64,000 nucleotides of DNA from assembly GCA_900539455.1 (NCBI GenBank), contig UQCD01000004.1, positions 1 through 64,000 on the forward strand, written 5' to 3'. Numbering within the stretch: the stretch's first letter is position 1; every line of letters begins with the position of its first letter. The notes under the pieces are model-generated. The model made no database searches. It saw nothing but the letters and a program-made list of their open reading frames with translations, and was not told where the DNA came from. Below are positions 34,115 to 42,954 of the stretch, piece by piece. This DNA is from an uncultured Eubacteriales bacterium. GTDB lineage: Bacteria; Bacillota; Clostridia; Lachnospirales; Lachnospiraceae. A program made the translations under genes and the position numbers.

Positions 34115-34891
34115 CTAAAAGTTCATATTGCTGAATATATCAGCAACAGCACTACCTAATTTTACCTTCATTTTTTGTAGTGCCTTAGTATGTAACTGCG
34201 ATATTCTTGACTCTGATACCTCAAGTACGCTGCTAATTTCCTTTAAAGTCAACTCTTCGTAATAGTATAATAATATTACCTTTTTTTCTTTATCTGTAAG
34301 ACCGTCTAAGGACTCAGCCAGTAATTTTCTTATTTCAGCTTTTTCCACAACCTCCTCCGGCTGCTCAAAAGGGTTAGCTCTAACTGTAGCAATGCCCTTT
34401 TCACCACTTGCTTCAATAAATTCATCTAAAGAAATTATATTAGAAATATTTGCCTGTCCTTGCCAATCTGTGTATTCATCTTCACTTATTCCAAGCTCTC
34501 TTGAAATTTCTTCATCTGTAGCTGGTCTGCCAAGCTCTGTTTCCAGCTTGCCCACAGCAGCATCTATCTTTTTTTGCTTTTGTCTTAGACTACGGGGAAT
34601 CCAATCCATTTTTCTTATCTGGTCAAGTATTGATCCTCTTATTCTAAGACTTGCATAGGTTTCAAACTTTATGCCCTTACTATAGTCAAATTTGTCTATA
34701 GCATCAATAAGTCCAAACACACCATAGCCTACTAAATCATCATATTCTACATTATAGCCTAAATACATATTTAATCTGCCTGCTACTAATTTTACTAATG
34801 GTGCATATTCAATTATTATCTGTTCTCTAAGTGTTGCTGTTGGATTTTTTGTATAAGCCTCCCACAGCTTATTTTTATCTTCTGATGCCAA
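34115..34891 (-). CDS. fliA: Flagellar/motility sigma factor, sigma-28 (FliA/SigD/WhiG) family
   Basis: RNA polymerase sigma factor for late flagellar and chemotaxis promoters. Region 2 contains EYDDLVGYGVFGLIDAIDKF and KFETYASLRIRGSILDQIRK, region 3 lies around residues 110-140, and region 4 is LTLKEISSVLEVSESRISQL near the C-terminus. At about 259 aa it fits SigD. I place the start at a TTG with AGGAGG 7 nt upstream; the in-frame GTG three codons earlier would overlap that site. It sits inside the fla/che operon, so, as in Bacillus, its expression should depend on read-through from upstream. Confidence 0.93.
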   Translation of the reverse strand: MASEDKNKLWEAYTKNPTATLREQIIIEYAPLVKLVAGRLNMYLGYNVEYDDLVGYGVFGLIDAIDKFDYSKGIKFETYASLRIRGSILDQIRKMDWIPRSLRQKQKKIDAAVGKLETELGRPATDEEISRELGISEDEYTDWQGQANISNIISLDEFIEASGEKGIATVRANPFEQPEEVVEKAEIRKLLAESLDGLTDKEKKVILLYYYEELTLKEISSVLEVSESRISQLHTKALQKMKVKLGSAVADIFSNMNF

Positions 34892-34922
34892 ATGACGCAC
34901 CTCCTGAATTCTTATACATTAC

Positions 34923-35219
34923 CTACTCCTGTTTTTCTTCCTCTAAAGAGACCTCTGACTCCTTCTCCTCATCAGAATTTTCCTCTGTTTCTTCCTTGTC
35001 TGAGGTTTCAGTGTCCTCATCAGCAATCTCCTTATCAATGAGGAACTTATTAAAGAGCGCTTTAATTACAATTCCTATTATATAGAAAATAATCAGCGTA
35101 ACAAGTATAACTATAAGTGTTTCTAATATCTGGTACTTACATATTATTGTTACTATGCAAGCAATAAATCCTGCTAACAGCATAACTATTGATGGAATGT
35201 ATTTAAATCGCTCTTTCAT
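34923..35219 (-). CDS. Small two-helix membrane protein of unknown function
   Basis: 98 aa. Two hydrophobic segments at about 9-27 and 31-55 are followed by a strongly acidic cytoplasmic-looking tail (runs of Glu/Asp/Ser to the end). I do not recognise a family. It sits between cheD and the sigma factor gene with 9 and 31 bp spacing, so it is part of the operon. In Bacillus subtilis those two genes are adjacent, so this is an extra gene here. Confidence 0.6.
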   Translation of the reverse strand: MKERFKYIPSIVMLLAGFIACIVTIICKYQILETLIVILVTLIIFYIIGIVIKALFNKFLIDKEIADEDTETSDKEETEENSDEEKESEVSLEEEKQE

Positions 35220-35228
35220 AGTGTTTCC

Positions 35229-35717
35229 TCAAATCTTTTTAATTTCTTTTCCAACTGCTTTGATTGTATAAACTCCTGTTTCAGAATCTATTATTACTGT
35301 TCTTCCAAAGTTCAACCCAGTATCCTCAGCAATTACTGGAATATTAAGTTCCTTTAATTTTTCTTTGACTGCATATACATTACGGTCTCCAACATTCAGC
35401 ATATCATTGTTTTTTATGGAAAATGCAAACATCTGTGCTCCTCCGGCAATTTTTGCCACCATACGCTTTCTATCCGCACCCTTTTCTTCCATAATTCTAA
35501 CTGTTTCTTCAATTCCTGTATCTGCAAATTTCGCAATATTTGAATTATTGCTTATTTCTTTACTGCTTGGCAGCATTATATGTGCAAGTCCAGTAACCTT
35601 TGTAGCCTTGTCATACAATGCTATTCCTACGCAAGAACCTAGTCCTAATGTTGTAAGACTATCCGGAGCCGTACAAACTTTTAAATCAGCCATTCCTACC
35701 TTGATGACCTCGCCCAT
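35229..35717 (-). CDS. cheD: Chemoreceptor glutamine deamidase CheD
   Basis: Deamidates specific glutamines of chemoreceptors and binds CheC. The catalytic Cys29 is in GLGSCVGIALYD and His46 is in LAHIMLPSS, the family triad region. The C-terminal NFGRTVIIDSETGVYTIKA block is also typical. The 162-aa length is normal. It follows cheC after 43 bp, so the CheC-CheD adaptation pair is present. Confidence 0.95.
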   Translation of the reverse strand: MGEVIKVGMADLKVCTAPDSLTTLGLGSCVGIALYDKATKVTGLAHIMLPSSKEISNNSNIAKFADTGIEETVRIMEEKGADRKRMVAKIAGGAQMFAFSIKNNDMLNVGDRNVYAVKEKLKELNIPVIAEDTGLNFGRTVIIDSETGVYTIKAVGKEIKKI

Positions 35718-35760
35718 AGTCTGTCTTCCTATCCTTTAAATTCTTAATTTGTATGGTTTA

Positions 35761-36387
35761 TTATAAACCTAACGATTTTAGAATTGTATCATATGAATCC
35801 AAATCCGGAACCAATACAAAATATCCATTAAGACTGTGTTCTGTATCAAATTTTGTTTCTATAAGCAATACCCTGTCACCTAACTGGCTAAAGGCAATAG
35901 CAGGAACACTTAATATACTAGCCGCCATATCTATTTGCAGTCCCGGTACACTAGACACTATTGTCAGCTTTGTCAAATCTGATAGTGCTGATAAATATGC
36001 ACCTGTGATTATATTACCAATTTCATTTAATGCTGAACGCTCCATATCATCAAATTCAGGTGAATCTACCTTTGATGGATCAAATGGTTTTTGTAAAAGT
36101 GTATTAACTAATGTTCTTGCTGAATTAATTTCCAGCAAGAACATCATCATTCCACTTATTGAACCTTCTAAAGAAAGCAATATACCGGCCATAATATCTT
36201 CTTCTGAGCCCATTATTGAAGGGATTTCAGACATATCTACAAGATCTACCTTCGGTACATTCATATCAATCTTTACACCTAGCATCTGAGCTAATGCAGT
36301 TGTAGCATTTCCAGCACCAATATTACCTATTTCTTTTAATACATCATATTGTACTGCGTCTAAATTGCTTAAATCAATCTTCGACAT
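35761..36387 (-). CDS. cheC: CheY-P phosphatase CheC
   Basis: Dephosphorylates CheY-P and partners CheD. Both catalytic motifs of the [D/S]xxxExxN(x22)P type are intact: DVLKEIGN with Pro 23 residues on, near the N-terminus, and SALNEIGN with its Pro, near 105. The 208-aa length is standard. It lies in the order cheB-cheA-cheW-cheC-cheD, as in Bacillus subtilis. Confidence 0.95.
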   Translation of the reverse strand: MSKIDLSNLDAVQYDVLKEIGNIGAGNATTALAQMLGVKIDMNVPKVDLVDMSEIPSIMGSEEDIMAGILLSLEGSISGMMMFLLEINSARTLVNTLLQKPFDPSKVDSPEFDDMERSALNEIGNIITGAYLSALSDLTKLTIVSSVPGLQIDMAASILSVPAIAFSQLGDRVLLIETKFDTEHSLNGYFVLVPDLDSYDTILKSLGL

Positions 36388-36402
36388 ATCTACCTCATTT
36401 CT

Positions 36403-36855
36403 TTAGACACCAAAGTCTAAAATTCCACTTATATTCATTAATGAGATAAGTTCATCATTATTTTTTCCAACTGCTGAAACAAATTTGCTCTTTTCATCAG
36501 TACCATTGCTATAAACTTTTTCAATCTGGTCACCAGTAAGTGTAACAACCTCTTTAACCACATCAACTAATATGCCTATAGCTTCCTGCTGTTCTGGCTT
36601 AATTACAATAATTCTTGTTTTATCTGTGATTTCATCATCAACTAAGCCAAATCTTTTTCTAATACTCATAACAGGTATAATTTCACCTCTAAGATTGATT
36701 ACACCGGAAAAGAAGCTTTGTGCCTTTGGAACTCTTGTTATTTTCTGCATTCTAACGATATTATCAACATATTTAATATCTATGCCGTATTGTTCAGCAC
36801 CTAAATTTACAACTATGTACTGTACTGAATTGATTCCTGTTTTATTGTTATCCAT
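36403..36855 (-). CDS. cheW: Chemotaxis coupling protein CheW
   Basis: Couples chemoreceptors to CheA. A single 150-aa CheW SH3-like domain: YIVVNLGAEQYGIDIKYVDN, the RVPKAQSFFSGVINLRGEII hallmark, and the C-terminal VGILVDVV-type block. A GGAGG-type site precedes the ATG. It lies between cheA and cheC. Confidence 0.95.
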   Translation of the reverse strand: MDNNKTGINSVQYIVVNLGAEQYGIDIKYVDNIVRMQKITRVPKAQSFFSGVINLRGEIIPVMSIRKRFGLVDDEITDKTRIIVIKPEQQEAIGILVDVVKEVVTLTGDQIEKVYSNGTDEKSKFVSAVGKNNDELISLMNISGILDFGV

Positions 36856-36868
36856 ATCAGCACCTCCA

Positions 36869-38950
36869 TTATACTAAAGTGTTAGCATCAATAATAAGTG
36901 CAACTTCACCATCACCCAGTATTGTAGCTCCACTAATTAATTTGCTGCTATTTGCAATATATTTGCCCAAGGATTTAATAACTATTTCCTGTTGTCCTAT
37001 AAGTCTGTCAATAACGAGACCTGCCTGTCTGTCGCCCTTCTTAATAATAACAACAGTCAAAGAATCCATTTCTTCCTCTAAAGGCTCCACATCAAGAACA
37101 TCATGTAATCTGATAATTGGAATAACTGTGCCTCTGAGGTTAATAACCTCTTTTTGCTGTACATGCTTAATTTCATCCTTCTCAACATCCTCAATAGTCT
37201 GGATTGAGCCAAGGGAAATTGCATATTTTTCTGTTCCAACTTCAACCATAAGTGCCTGAATAATTGCAAGTGTAAGAGGTAATCTGATAATAAAGGTACT
37301 GCCTTCGCCTAATTTCGTCTTAACCTCAATGTCACCACCTAAGGATTCAATCTTTGTCTTAACAACATCAAGTCCAACACCTCTACCAGATACATCTGTA
37401 ACCTGTTTTGCTGTAGAAAAGCTTGGTCTGAATAAAAGCCCTATTATCTCCTTGTCAGTCATTGTATCAGCCTGCTCCTGAGTAATATTTCCCTTTTCTA
37501 AGGCTCTATCCCTTACCTTTTCAACATCAATACCATTACCATCATCACCAACCTCAATAACAACATTATTTCCATCCTGGAAGGCGTTAAGAGTAATACT
37601 TCCTACAGGGTCTTTGCCTCTTTCTGCTCTAAGCTCAGCATTTTCAAGACCATGGTCTGCTGAATTTCTAAGCAAGTGCATAAGTGGGTCACCAATTTCA
37701 TCAATAACGGTCCTATCGAGTTCTGTATCCTCACCTGTAATAGTAAGCTTCATCTGTTTGTCAAGCTTCTTTGATAAATCTCTAATCATTTTAGGGAATT
37801 TCTGTGTTACAGTTTCGATAGGCATCATTCTGACCTTCATAACAGATTCATGGAGATTTGTTGTAACTCTCTCCAGATATTCAATCTGTTCATTGAAGCT
37901 TTGTGATTCTCCAACCTTTTCTGTAGTGCTTACAGAAACTAAACCATTCTTTGCAATAATAAGCTCACTGACAAGATTCATAAGTACATCCAGCTTTTCA
38001 ATATCTACTCTTACTGAACGATTAACTACCGGCTTGCCTGTCTTATGCGCTGCAGCTGGTGCTGCTTCCGCTTTTTGTGGTGTATTTGCGGCCTTTGCTG
38101 GTGCTGTTTCCCTGACCTCAGGCTTTACTTCTGCCTTTTCTTCTTTTCCAGCCTCGCTTGCTGGCTCAGCAGAAATCTTTTCCTTAATCTGGGTACCATC
38201 AACACCTCTGATTTCTGATACATTTTCAATAGTAGCCTTTACCTTTTCGTAACTTTCTGCTGATATTATGTATAAATCAAATGTAAATTCAAATTTTTCA
38301 TCTTCAATATCTTGAACTGAAGGATTTGATTTTATAATTTCACCCAGCTCCTCAACAGCTTTAAATACCAAGAAGGCTCTGGCTGCTTTTAAAATACAAT
38401 TTTCATCCACCTTAACAGTTATAGAATATACATTCAGCCCCTTGTCTAAGGCTTCATTTATAGCATGTATTTCAAAATCTGCAAGTTTTATATTGCTTGT
38501 ATCAGCCGCCTGTGTGCTTTCTTCCTTCTTTGGTTCTTCCTTTGCTACAGGTGCTGGTGGATTTGAACCTCCACTCATAAAATTGTTGAGTCTTGCTATA
38601 ATTGCTTCATTGTCTTCTGTACCTTCATCAGACGACTCACATATCTGATCAAGATAAGCCTCTAATGCATCTAAGCATTGGAATAAAATATCAACTAAAT
38701 CCTCTGTAACACTCATATTTCCACTACGGATTTCAGAAAGTGCATTTTCCATCATATGTGTTAAATGCTGCATCCTCTTATATCCCATAGTGCCAGCCAT
38801 ACCTTTTAATGAATGAGCAGCTCTAAATATTTCATTAATTGTATCTTCATTTTTAGGTTCCTGCTCAAGAATCATAAGCTGTTCACTAAGTGTCTGTAAA
38901 TGTTCTTTAGTCTCATCGATAAAAATTTCTAAATATTGGCTAACATCCAT
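36869..38950 (-). CDS. cheA: Chemotaxis histidine kinase CheA
   Basis: 693 aa with the full CheA plan. The P1 Hpt domain has phospho-acceptor His46 in AAHSLKGMAGTMG. P2-like CheY-binding domains lie at about 155-270, after an acidic linker. An Ala/Pro/Lys-rich linker leads to the P3 dimerisation helices (about 305-375), then the P4 GHKL kinase (LRNSADHGLE, GDDGNGID, GRGVGLDVV) and P5 CheW-like regulatory domain at about 560-693. The start overlaps the cheB stop by 11 bp, so translation is probably coupled. Confidence 0.97.
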   Translation of the reverse strand: MDVSQYLEIFIDETKEHLQTLSEQLMILEQEPKNEDTINEIFRAAHSLKGMAGTMGYKRMQHLTHMMENALSEIRSGNMSVTEDLVDILFQCLDALEAYLDQICESSDEGTEDNEAIIARLNNFMSGGSNPPAPVAKEEPKKEESTQAADTSNIKLADFEIHAINEALDKGLNVYSITVKVDENCILKAARAFLVFKAVEELGEIIKSNPSVQDIEDEKFEFTFDLYIISAESYEKVKATIENVSEIRGVDGTQIKEKISAEPASEAGKEEKAEVKPEVRETAPAKAANTPQKAEAAPAAAHKTGKPVVNRSVRVDIEKLDVLMNLVSELIIAKNGLVSVSTTEKVGESQSFNEQIEYLERVTTNLHESVMKVRMMPIETVTQKFPKMIRDLSKKLDKQMKLTITGEDTELDRTVIDEIGDPLMHLLRNSADHGLENAELRAERGKDPVGSITLNAFQDGNNVVIEVGDDGNGIDVEKVRDRALEKGNITQEQADTMTDKEIIGLLFRPSFSTAKQVTDVSGRGVGLDVVKTKIESLGGDIEVKTKLGEGSTFIIRLPLTLAIIQALMVEVGTEKYAISLGSIQTIEDVEKDEIKHVQQKEVINLRGTVIPIIRLHDVLDVEPLEEEMDSLTVVIIKKGDRQAGLVIDRLIGQQEIVIKSLGKYIANSSKLISGATILGDGEVALIIDANTLV

Positions 38951-40115
38951 TGATTAGCACCCCCACGTTCTTAGTAATGGCATCGGCAACTTTTTCTAGT
39001 GGAACAACTATATCCACCTGTTTTGCCTCTGCAATGGCTTTTGGCATACCGTATACAACACAGGTCTCTTCATTTTGGGCAATTACATATAAATTTTTCT
39101 TTTCACCCAACATTCCAATACCATTTGTGCCGTCGGCACCCATGCCTGTTAATACAACACATGTAATTTCATCATAGTCTGAGTCTATAAGTGACTCATA
39201 CATAATGTTTGCGCAAGGCTTTAATCCATCCCTTGCCGGCTCATCTAATATAGATATTCTTTGAATACCCTTAGATGTTTGAATTTTCATCTGCTTTCCA
39301 CCTGGTGCAATATACACGCAGCCTTTTTTTAGAATTTCACCATCAGCAGCTTCCTTAACTGTAACCTTGCTAATATCATTTAGCCTTTGAGCTAGGGAAT
39401 TGGTAAAACCTGCTGGCATATGCTGTACCAAAACAACTGGTGCATCAAGATTTTTCGGCAGCATTGGTATTACTGACTGTAATGACTTTGGTCCTCCAGT
39501 AGAGCAAGCCAATGCAATAAGCTTCTTTTTATTTTCCTTTTGTCCCGTATATTTTTTGTGTGGAGCAAATTGTATGCGTTTATTCACAGCGATATAATTT
39601 TTTGGAGTAATTTCCTGTTGAACACTATGTGATGATAAATCTGGCTTTTTATTAGCTCTTTTCCCATCTGTAAATCTGTTCAAATCAGCAGTACAGGAAG
39701 TACCTGAAGCATTCGTCGCTGCTTCTAACATATCTAATAGTCGATTTTTAAAGCTGTCCTCTTTTGCCTCTAAATAGTTTTCAGGCTTTGTAACAAAATC
39801 AAAGGCACCTCGTTCCAATGCAATAATTGTTTCCTTTGCACCTTCCTTGGTCAAGGTACTTACCATAATAACCTTTAATCTGATATGATTTTTTTGTAAT
39901 TGCTCTAACAATTCCAAACCATTCATCTTTGGCATATTAATATCTAGGATTACGGCATCATACTCTGCCTGATTTTTTACTATATAATCTAAACCCTCTA
40001 AACCATTTTTCGCTAAGTCTTTCACTACAAATCGATTATCTGAGTTAATTATATCAGATATTAGCCTTCTCATGAGTGCAGAGTCATCTACTATTAAAAT
40101 GTTTTTTTTACTCAT
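38940..40115 (-). CDS. cheB: Chemotaxis methylesterase/glutaminase CheB
   Basis: Response regulator plus methylesterase, 391 aa. The receiver domain (1-120) has phospho-acceptor Asp58 in VILDINMPKMNG. After a linker comes the catalytic domain with Ser in LIALACSTGGPKS, His in VLVQHMPAGFT and Asp in VLTGMGADGTNG. It removes methyl groups from receptors. The partner methyltransferase cheR is not in this window. The gene overlaps both neighbours (PilZ gene by 4 bp, cheA by 11 bp). Confidence 0.96.
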   Translation of the reverse strand: MSKKNILIVDDSALMRRLISDIINSDNRFVVKDLAKNGLEGLDYIVKNQAEYDAVILDINMPKMNGLELLEQLQKNHIRLKVIMVSTLTKEGAKETIIALERGAFDFVTKPENYLEAKEDSFKNRLLDMLEAATNASGTSCTADLNRFTDGKRANKKPDLSSHSVQQEITPKNYIAVNKRIQFAPHKKYTGQKENKKKLIALACSTGGPKSLQSVIPMLPKNLDAPVVLVQHMPAGFTNSLAQRLNDISKVTVKEAADGEILKKGCVYIAPGGKQMKIQTSKGIQRISILDEPARDGLKPCANIMYESLIDSDYDEITCVVLTGMGADGTNGIGMLGEKKNLYVIAQNEETCVVYGMPKAIAEAKQVDIVVPLEKVADAITKNVGVLINGC

Positions 40116-40858
40116 TGGCCACTTTCCTTCTTTCTTCTTTTTCGTTCCTCATCAAAAATATATTTAATGATTTCTTCTCTTTCATTGCCATCTAAATTGC
40201 AAAATTCTATTCTGTGTTCATATAATACACTATTGTTTTTTGAAGTAGAAACATTTATAACCTTGGCTAAAATTCCATATTTTTTTATTTTCTGGGTATA
40301 TTCTATACCTAAGGAAACAGCGATAAAGTTGTTTTTTTCATGCCTGCTTTTAGATACAAATCTCATTCCACCACCACTTATATCTAATGCTACAGCTGTA
40401 ATTGCCTCCTGCTCATCTATTTTTTCAAGGATATTTTTTTCTTTTGAATATTCCTCAAACTGTTTTTCGTCTATAGGTACATATTTAATGCTCATGGTAC
40501 AGCTAAGTCTAAAATATTGTCTTCGTTGGTATTTTGTAAGTTCATTAATGAGCTCAACCACCTGTACTAGCAGATTGCCCTCTTTATATCTGTCTACAAT
40601 AATAAATCTTCCCTGATAAAGTCCATTTGTGGTATAAAAGCACGCATCAATCCTGGTATTATTAGGTAATAATACTATCTTTCCACTTTCTGAAGGAATA
40701 GCTATTTTTAACCTATCTTCATCAAGAATATCGTAGACCTGACTTACTAAAACCTTTTTCCCATTTTCTCCTGTCAAATTGTTAGTATCTCTATCTGCAA
40801 CCTGGCTTACTCTAGTTAGCTCTATTTTGTTACCAACGCCGATTATTTTACTTAGCAT
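40112..40858 (-). CDS. PilZ-domain flagellar brake protein (YcgR/DgrA-like)
   Basis: 248 aa. The N-terminal YcgR-like domain (about 1-95) is followed by a PilZ domain. The c-di-GMP contacts are visible as the RRQYFRL basic motif near residue 97 and the DISGGGMRF motif (D/NxSxxG) near 150. Such proteins bind c-di-GMP and slow the flagellar motor. Its place in the fla/che operon (flhG upstream, cheB overlapping downstream) fits that role, known for Bacillus subtilis YpfA/MotI and enterobacterial YcgR. Confidence 0.88.
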   Translation of the reverse strand: MLSKIIGVGNKIELTRVSQVADRDTNNLTGENGKKVLVSQVYDILDEDRLKIAIPSESGKIVLLPNNTRIDACFYTTNGLYQGRFIIVDRYKEGNLLVQVVELINELTKYQRRQYFRLSCTMSIKYVPIDEKQFEEYSKEKNILEKIDEQEAITAVALDISGGGMRFVSKSRHEKNNFIAVSLGIEYTQKIKKYGILAKVINVSTSKNNSVLYEHRIEFCNLDGNEREEIIKYIFDEERKRRKKESGQ

Positions 40859-40874
40859 TTTTGCCTCCTATGTA

Positions 40875-41756
40875 TTACATATGGTTTTTCTTGAACATAC
40901 CTGCAAACGCTGCCGCCAAACCTTTTCTTTTGATTTCTCTGCTTTCGCGATTTTCCAATAATGCTTTTGCAATCTCCTCATATGCCTTTGTTCCCATTGA
41001 TTCCGGATAAATCATAGAAATTGGCTTTTGCTGTATTACAGCCTTAGACATATTGTTGTCATTTGGAACTATTCCTAAAAATTTCAAATCTATTTTCAAA
41101 AATTTATCAACTACAACATTTAATTTATTATACAAATTTCTTCCTTCATCATAGCTGGAAACTCTGTTAGTAAGAATTCTAATTTGTGTGGTTTCTCTTT
41201 CATAATTTGCTCTGGTGTTTAATGACTTTAAGAGTGCATAGGCATCTGTAATAGAGGTAGGCTCTGGTGTTGTAACCAATACAACCTCTGAGGAAGCTGC
41301 AACAAACTCTAATACGCTGTCTGATATACCAGCTCCAGTATCAATAATTATTATGTCAGCAAGTGTTTCCAGCTCCTTTAACTTATGTACCAGATAAACC
41401 AGCTGGTCCTTGTTCATATTGCCCAGACCATTAATGCCTGAGCCGCCAGATATAAAGCCTATATCCATTGGTCCTTTTACTATTATATCCTTAAAATCCT
41501 TACCCCTGAAAATCATATCAGCTAAGCTGTACCTTGGAATAGCACCAAACATAACCTCGATATTTGCCAGACCAAAATCTGCATCAAAAATAATTACACT
41601 TTTTCCAGCCTTTCTAAATTGTATGGCCAAATTTATGGAGGTGCTTGACTTTCCAACACCACCCTTTCCACTGGTTACTGTAATCACTCTTGCCACTCTG
41701 ACATTGGTTTGATTTTGTTGTTTTATTATATTTCTTAACTTTTCTGCCTGATCCAT
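40875..41756 (-). CDS. flhG: Flagellar number/placement ATPase FlhG (FleN, YlxH)
   Basis: MinD/ParA-type ATPase working with FlhF to set flagellar number and position. Deviant Walker A SGKGGVGKSSTSINL is near residue 30, Walker A' IFDADFGLANIE near 55, and IIIDTGAGIS near 135. The 293-aa protein ends in an MinD-like basic region. The N-terminal DQAEKLRNIIKQ helix resembles the FlhF-activating motif of FlhG. It lies 25 bp after flhF. Confidence 0.95.
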   Translation of the reverse strand: MDQAEKLRNIIKQQNQTNVRVARVITVTSGKGGVGKSSTSINLAIQFRKAGKSVIIFDADFGLANIEVMFGAIPRYSLADMIFRGKDFKDIIVKGPMDIGFISGGSGINGLGNMNKDQLVYLVHKLKELETLADIIIIDTGAGISDSVLEFVAASSEVVLVTTPEPTSITDAYALLKSLNTRANYERETTQIRILTNRVSSYDEGRNLYNKLNVVVDKFLKIDLKFLGIVPNDNNMSKAVIQQKPISMIYPESMGTKAYEEIAKALLENRESREIKRKGLAAAFAGMFKKNHM

Positions 41757-41781
41757 TTCACTTCTCCTTGCTTCCTATGGG

Positions 41782-42954
41782 CTATTCATTGCCACCAAGA
41801 AGACTTCTTGCAATTTTTTGTGCATCAATAATTGAAATGTCGTCAGGTACTGCCTGTCCACTTGTTACATAGGAAAGTGGAACACCTGTAGCTAATTTCA
41901 TATTCAAAATATTACCTAAACAAGTCGTTTCATCAAGCTTTGTAAATATTATGCTATATTTTTTTATATGGCTGTAGACCTGATTTATCTTCATTAAATC
42001 CTTGTATTTGGTGGCAGCACTAAGCACAAGATATACTTCCTTTACCAGCTGCTCGCTTATTACGCAATCCTCAATTAAATGAAACATTTCATTACATTGC
42101 TCGTCATTTTTATGGGAGCGTCCTGCTGTATCAACTAAAATCAAATCATAGCCTTCAAACATTTTTATAGAATTATTAAATTCCTCTAAGGTATAAACTA
42201 CAGATAGAGGCACATCTAAAATATTTGCATAGGTACGAAGCTGCTCTACCGCTGCAATTCTATAAGTGTCTGATGTAATTAAGGCTATTTTTGCCTTTTT
42301 TTCCAGTTTGAAATAAGAAGCTAACTTTGCTATAGTTGTAGTTTTACCTACACCTGTTGGACCAACAAAGAATATAATCTTTCCTTTTTTCTCATCAACC
42401 TCTATTGCCTTTGGCTGACCCAGCTTTAAAATAATTTTCTGGTAAATCCCTGCTAATATGCTGTCTACATTGGATTCCTTCTTCAATGAGCTTTCTATTT
42501 CTCCTAATATCTGATTTGCATATTTTTCATCAACTTCATTTTCTATAAGCTGTCTATATACAAGCTGGATAAATTTCAGATTAACACTATTTTCTTCTTC
42601 CTTTTTGTCGTCCTCTGAAATATCTGTATCCTTTTCGCTATTGCTTATTTTACTTTCAAGAATGTTTTGTAAATTATCTAACTTTTCTTCTATTGCATTT
42701 GTCTTTGGCACTTCAAGCTCAGGTAATATCTGCTCCTTTGCAATCAAATCAATAGTTTTTGTAGGCAGCTTATCTGTAGGTATTCTCTCCTCCAATGCAG
42801 CTGTTACTTCTACTATATCCTTTTTGAATAATCTTGCCAGTCCTCTTTGCTTAATTGTTTTTATATTCATTATGACTGCGGCACTGCCCATTTCCTCTTT
42901 AGCCATTAACATTGCTTCTGTTTCTGTCGGTGCCTGAAATTTTTTGATTATCAT
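41782..42954 (-). CDS. flhF: Flagellar biosynthesis SRP-type GTPase FlhF
   Basis: 390 aa. The N-terminal basic/acidic domain is followed by an SRP-GTPase NG domain. G1 is GPTGVGKTTTIAKLA near residue 195, then DTYRIAAVEQLR, LVDTAGRSHKND (G3) and TKLDET (G4). It recruits early flagellar components to their site on the membrane. Its ATG overlaps the flhA stop by one base. Confidence 0.96.
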   Translation of the reverse strand: MIIKKFQAPTETEAMLMAKEEMGSAAVIMNIKTIKQRGLARLFKKDIVEVTAALEERIPTDKLPTKTIDLIAKEQILPELEVPKTNAIEEKLDNLQNILESKISNSEKDTDISEDDKKEEENSVNLKFIQLVYRQLIENEVDEKYANQILGEIESSLKKESNVDSILAGIYQKIILKLGQPKAIEVDEKKGKIIFFVGPTGVGKTTTIAKLASYFKLEKKAKIALITSDTYRIAAVEQLRTYANILDVPLSVVYTLEEFNNSIKMFEGYDLILVDTAGRSHKNDEQCNEMFHLIEDCVISEQLVKEVYLVLSAATKYKDLMKINQVYSHIKKYSIIFTKLDETTCLGNILNMKLATGVPLSYVTSGQAVPDDISIIDAQKIARSLLGGNE

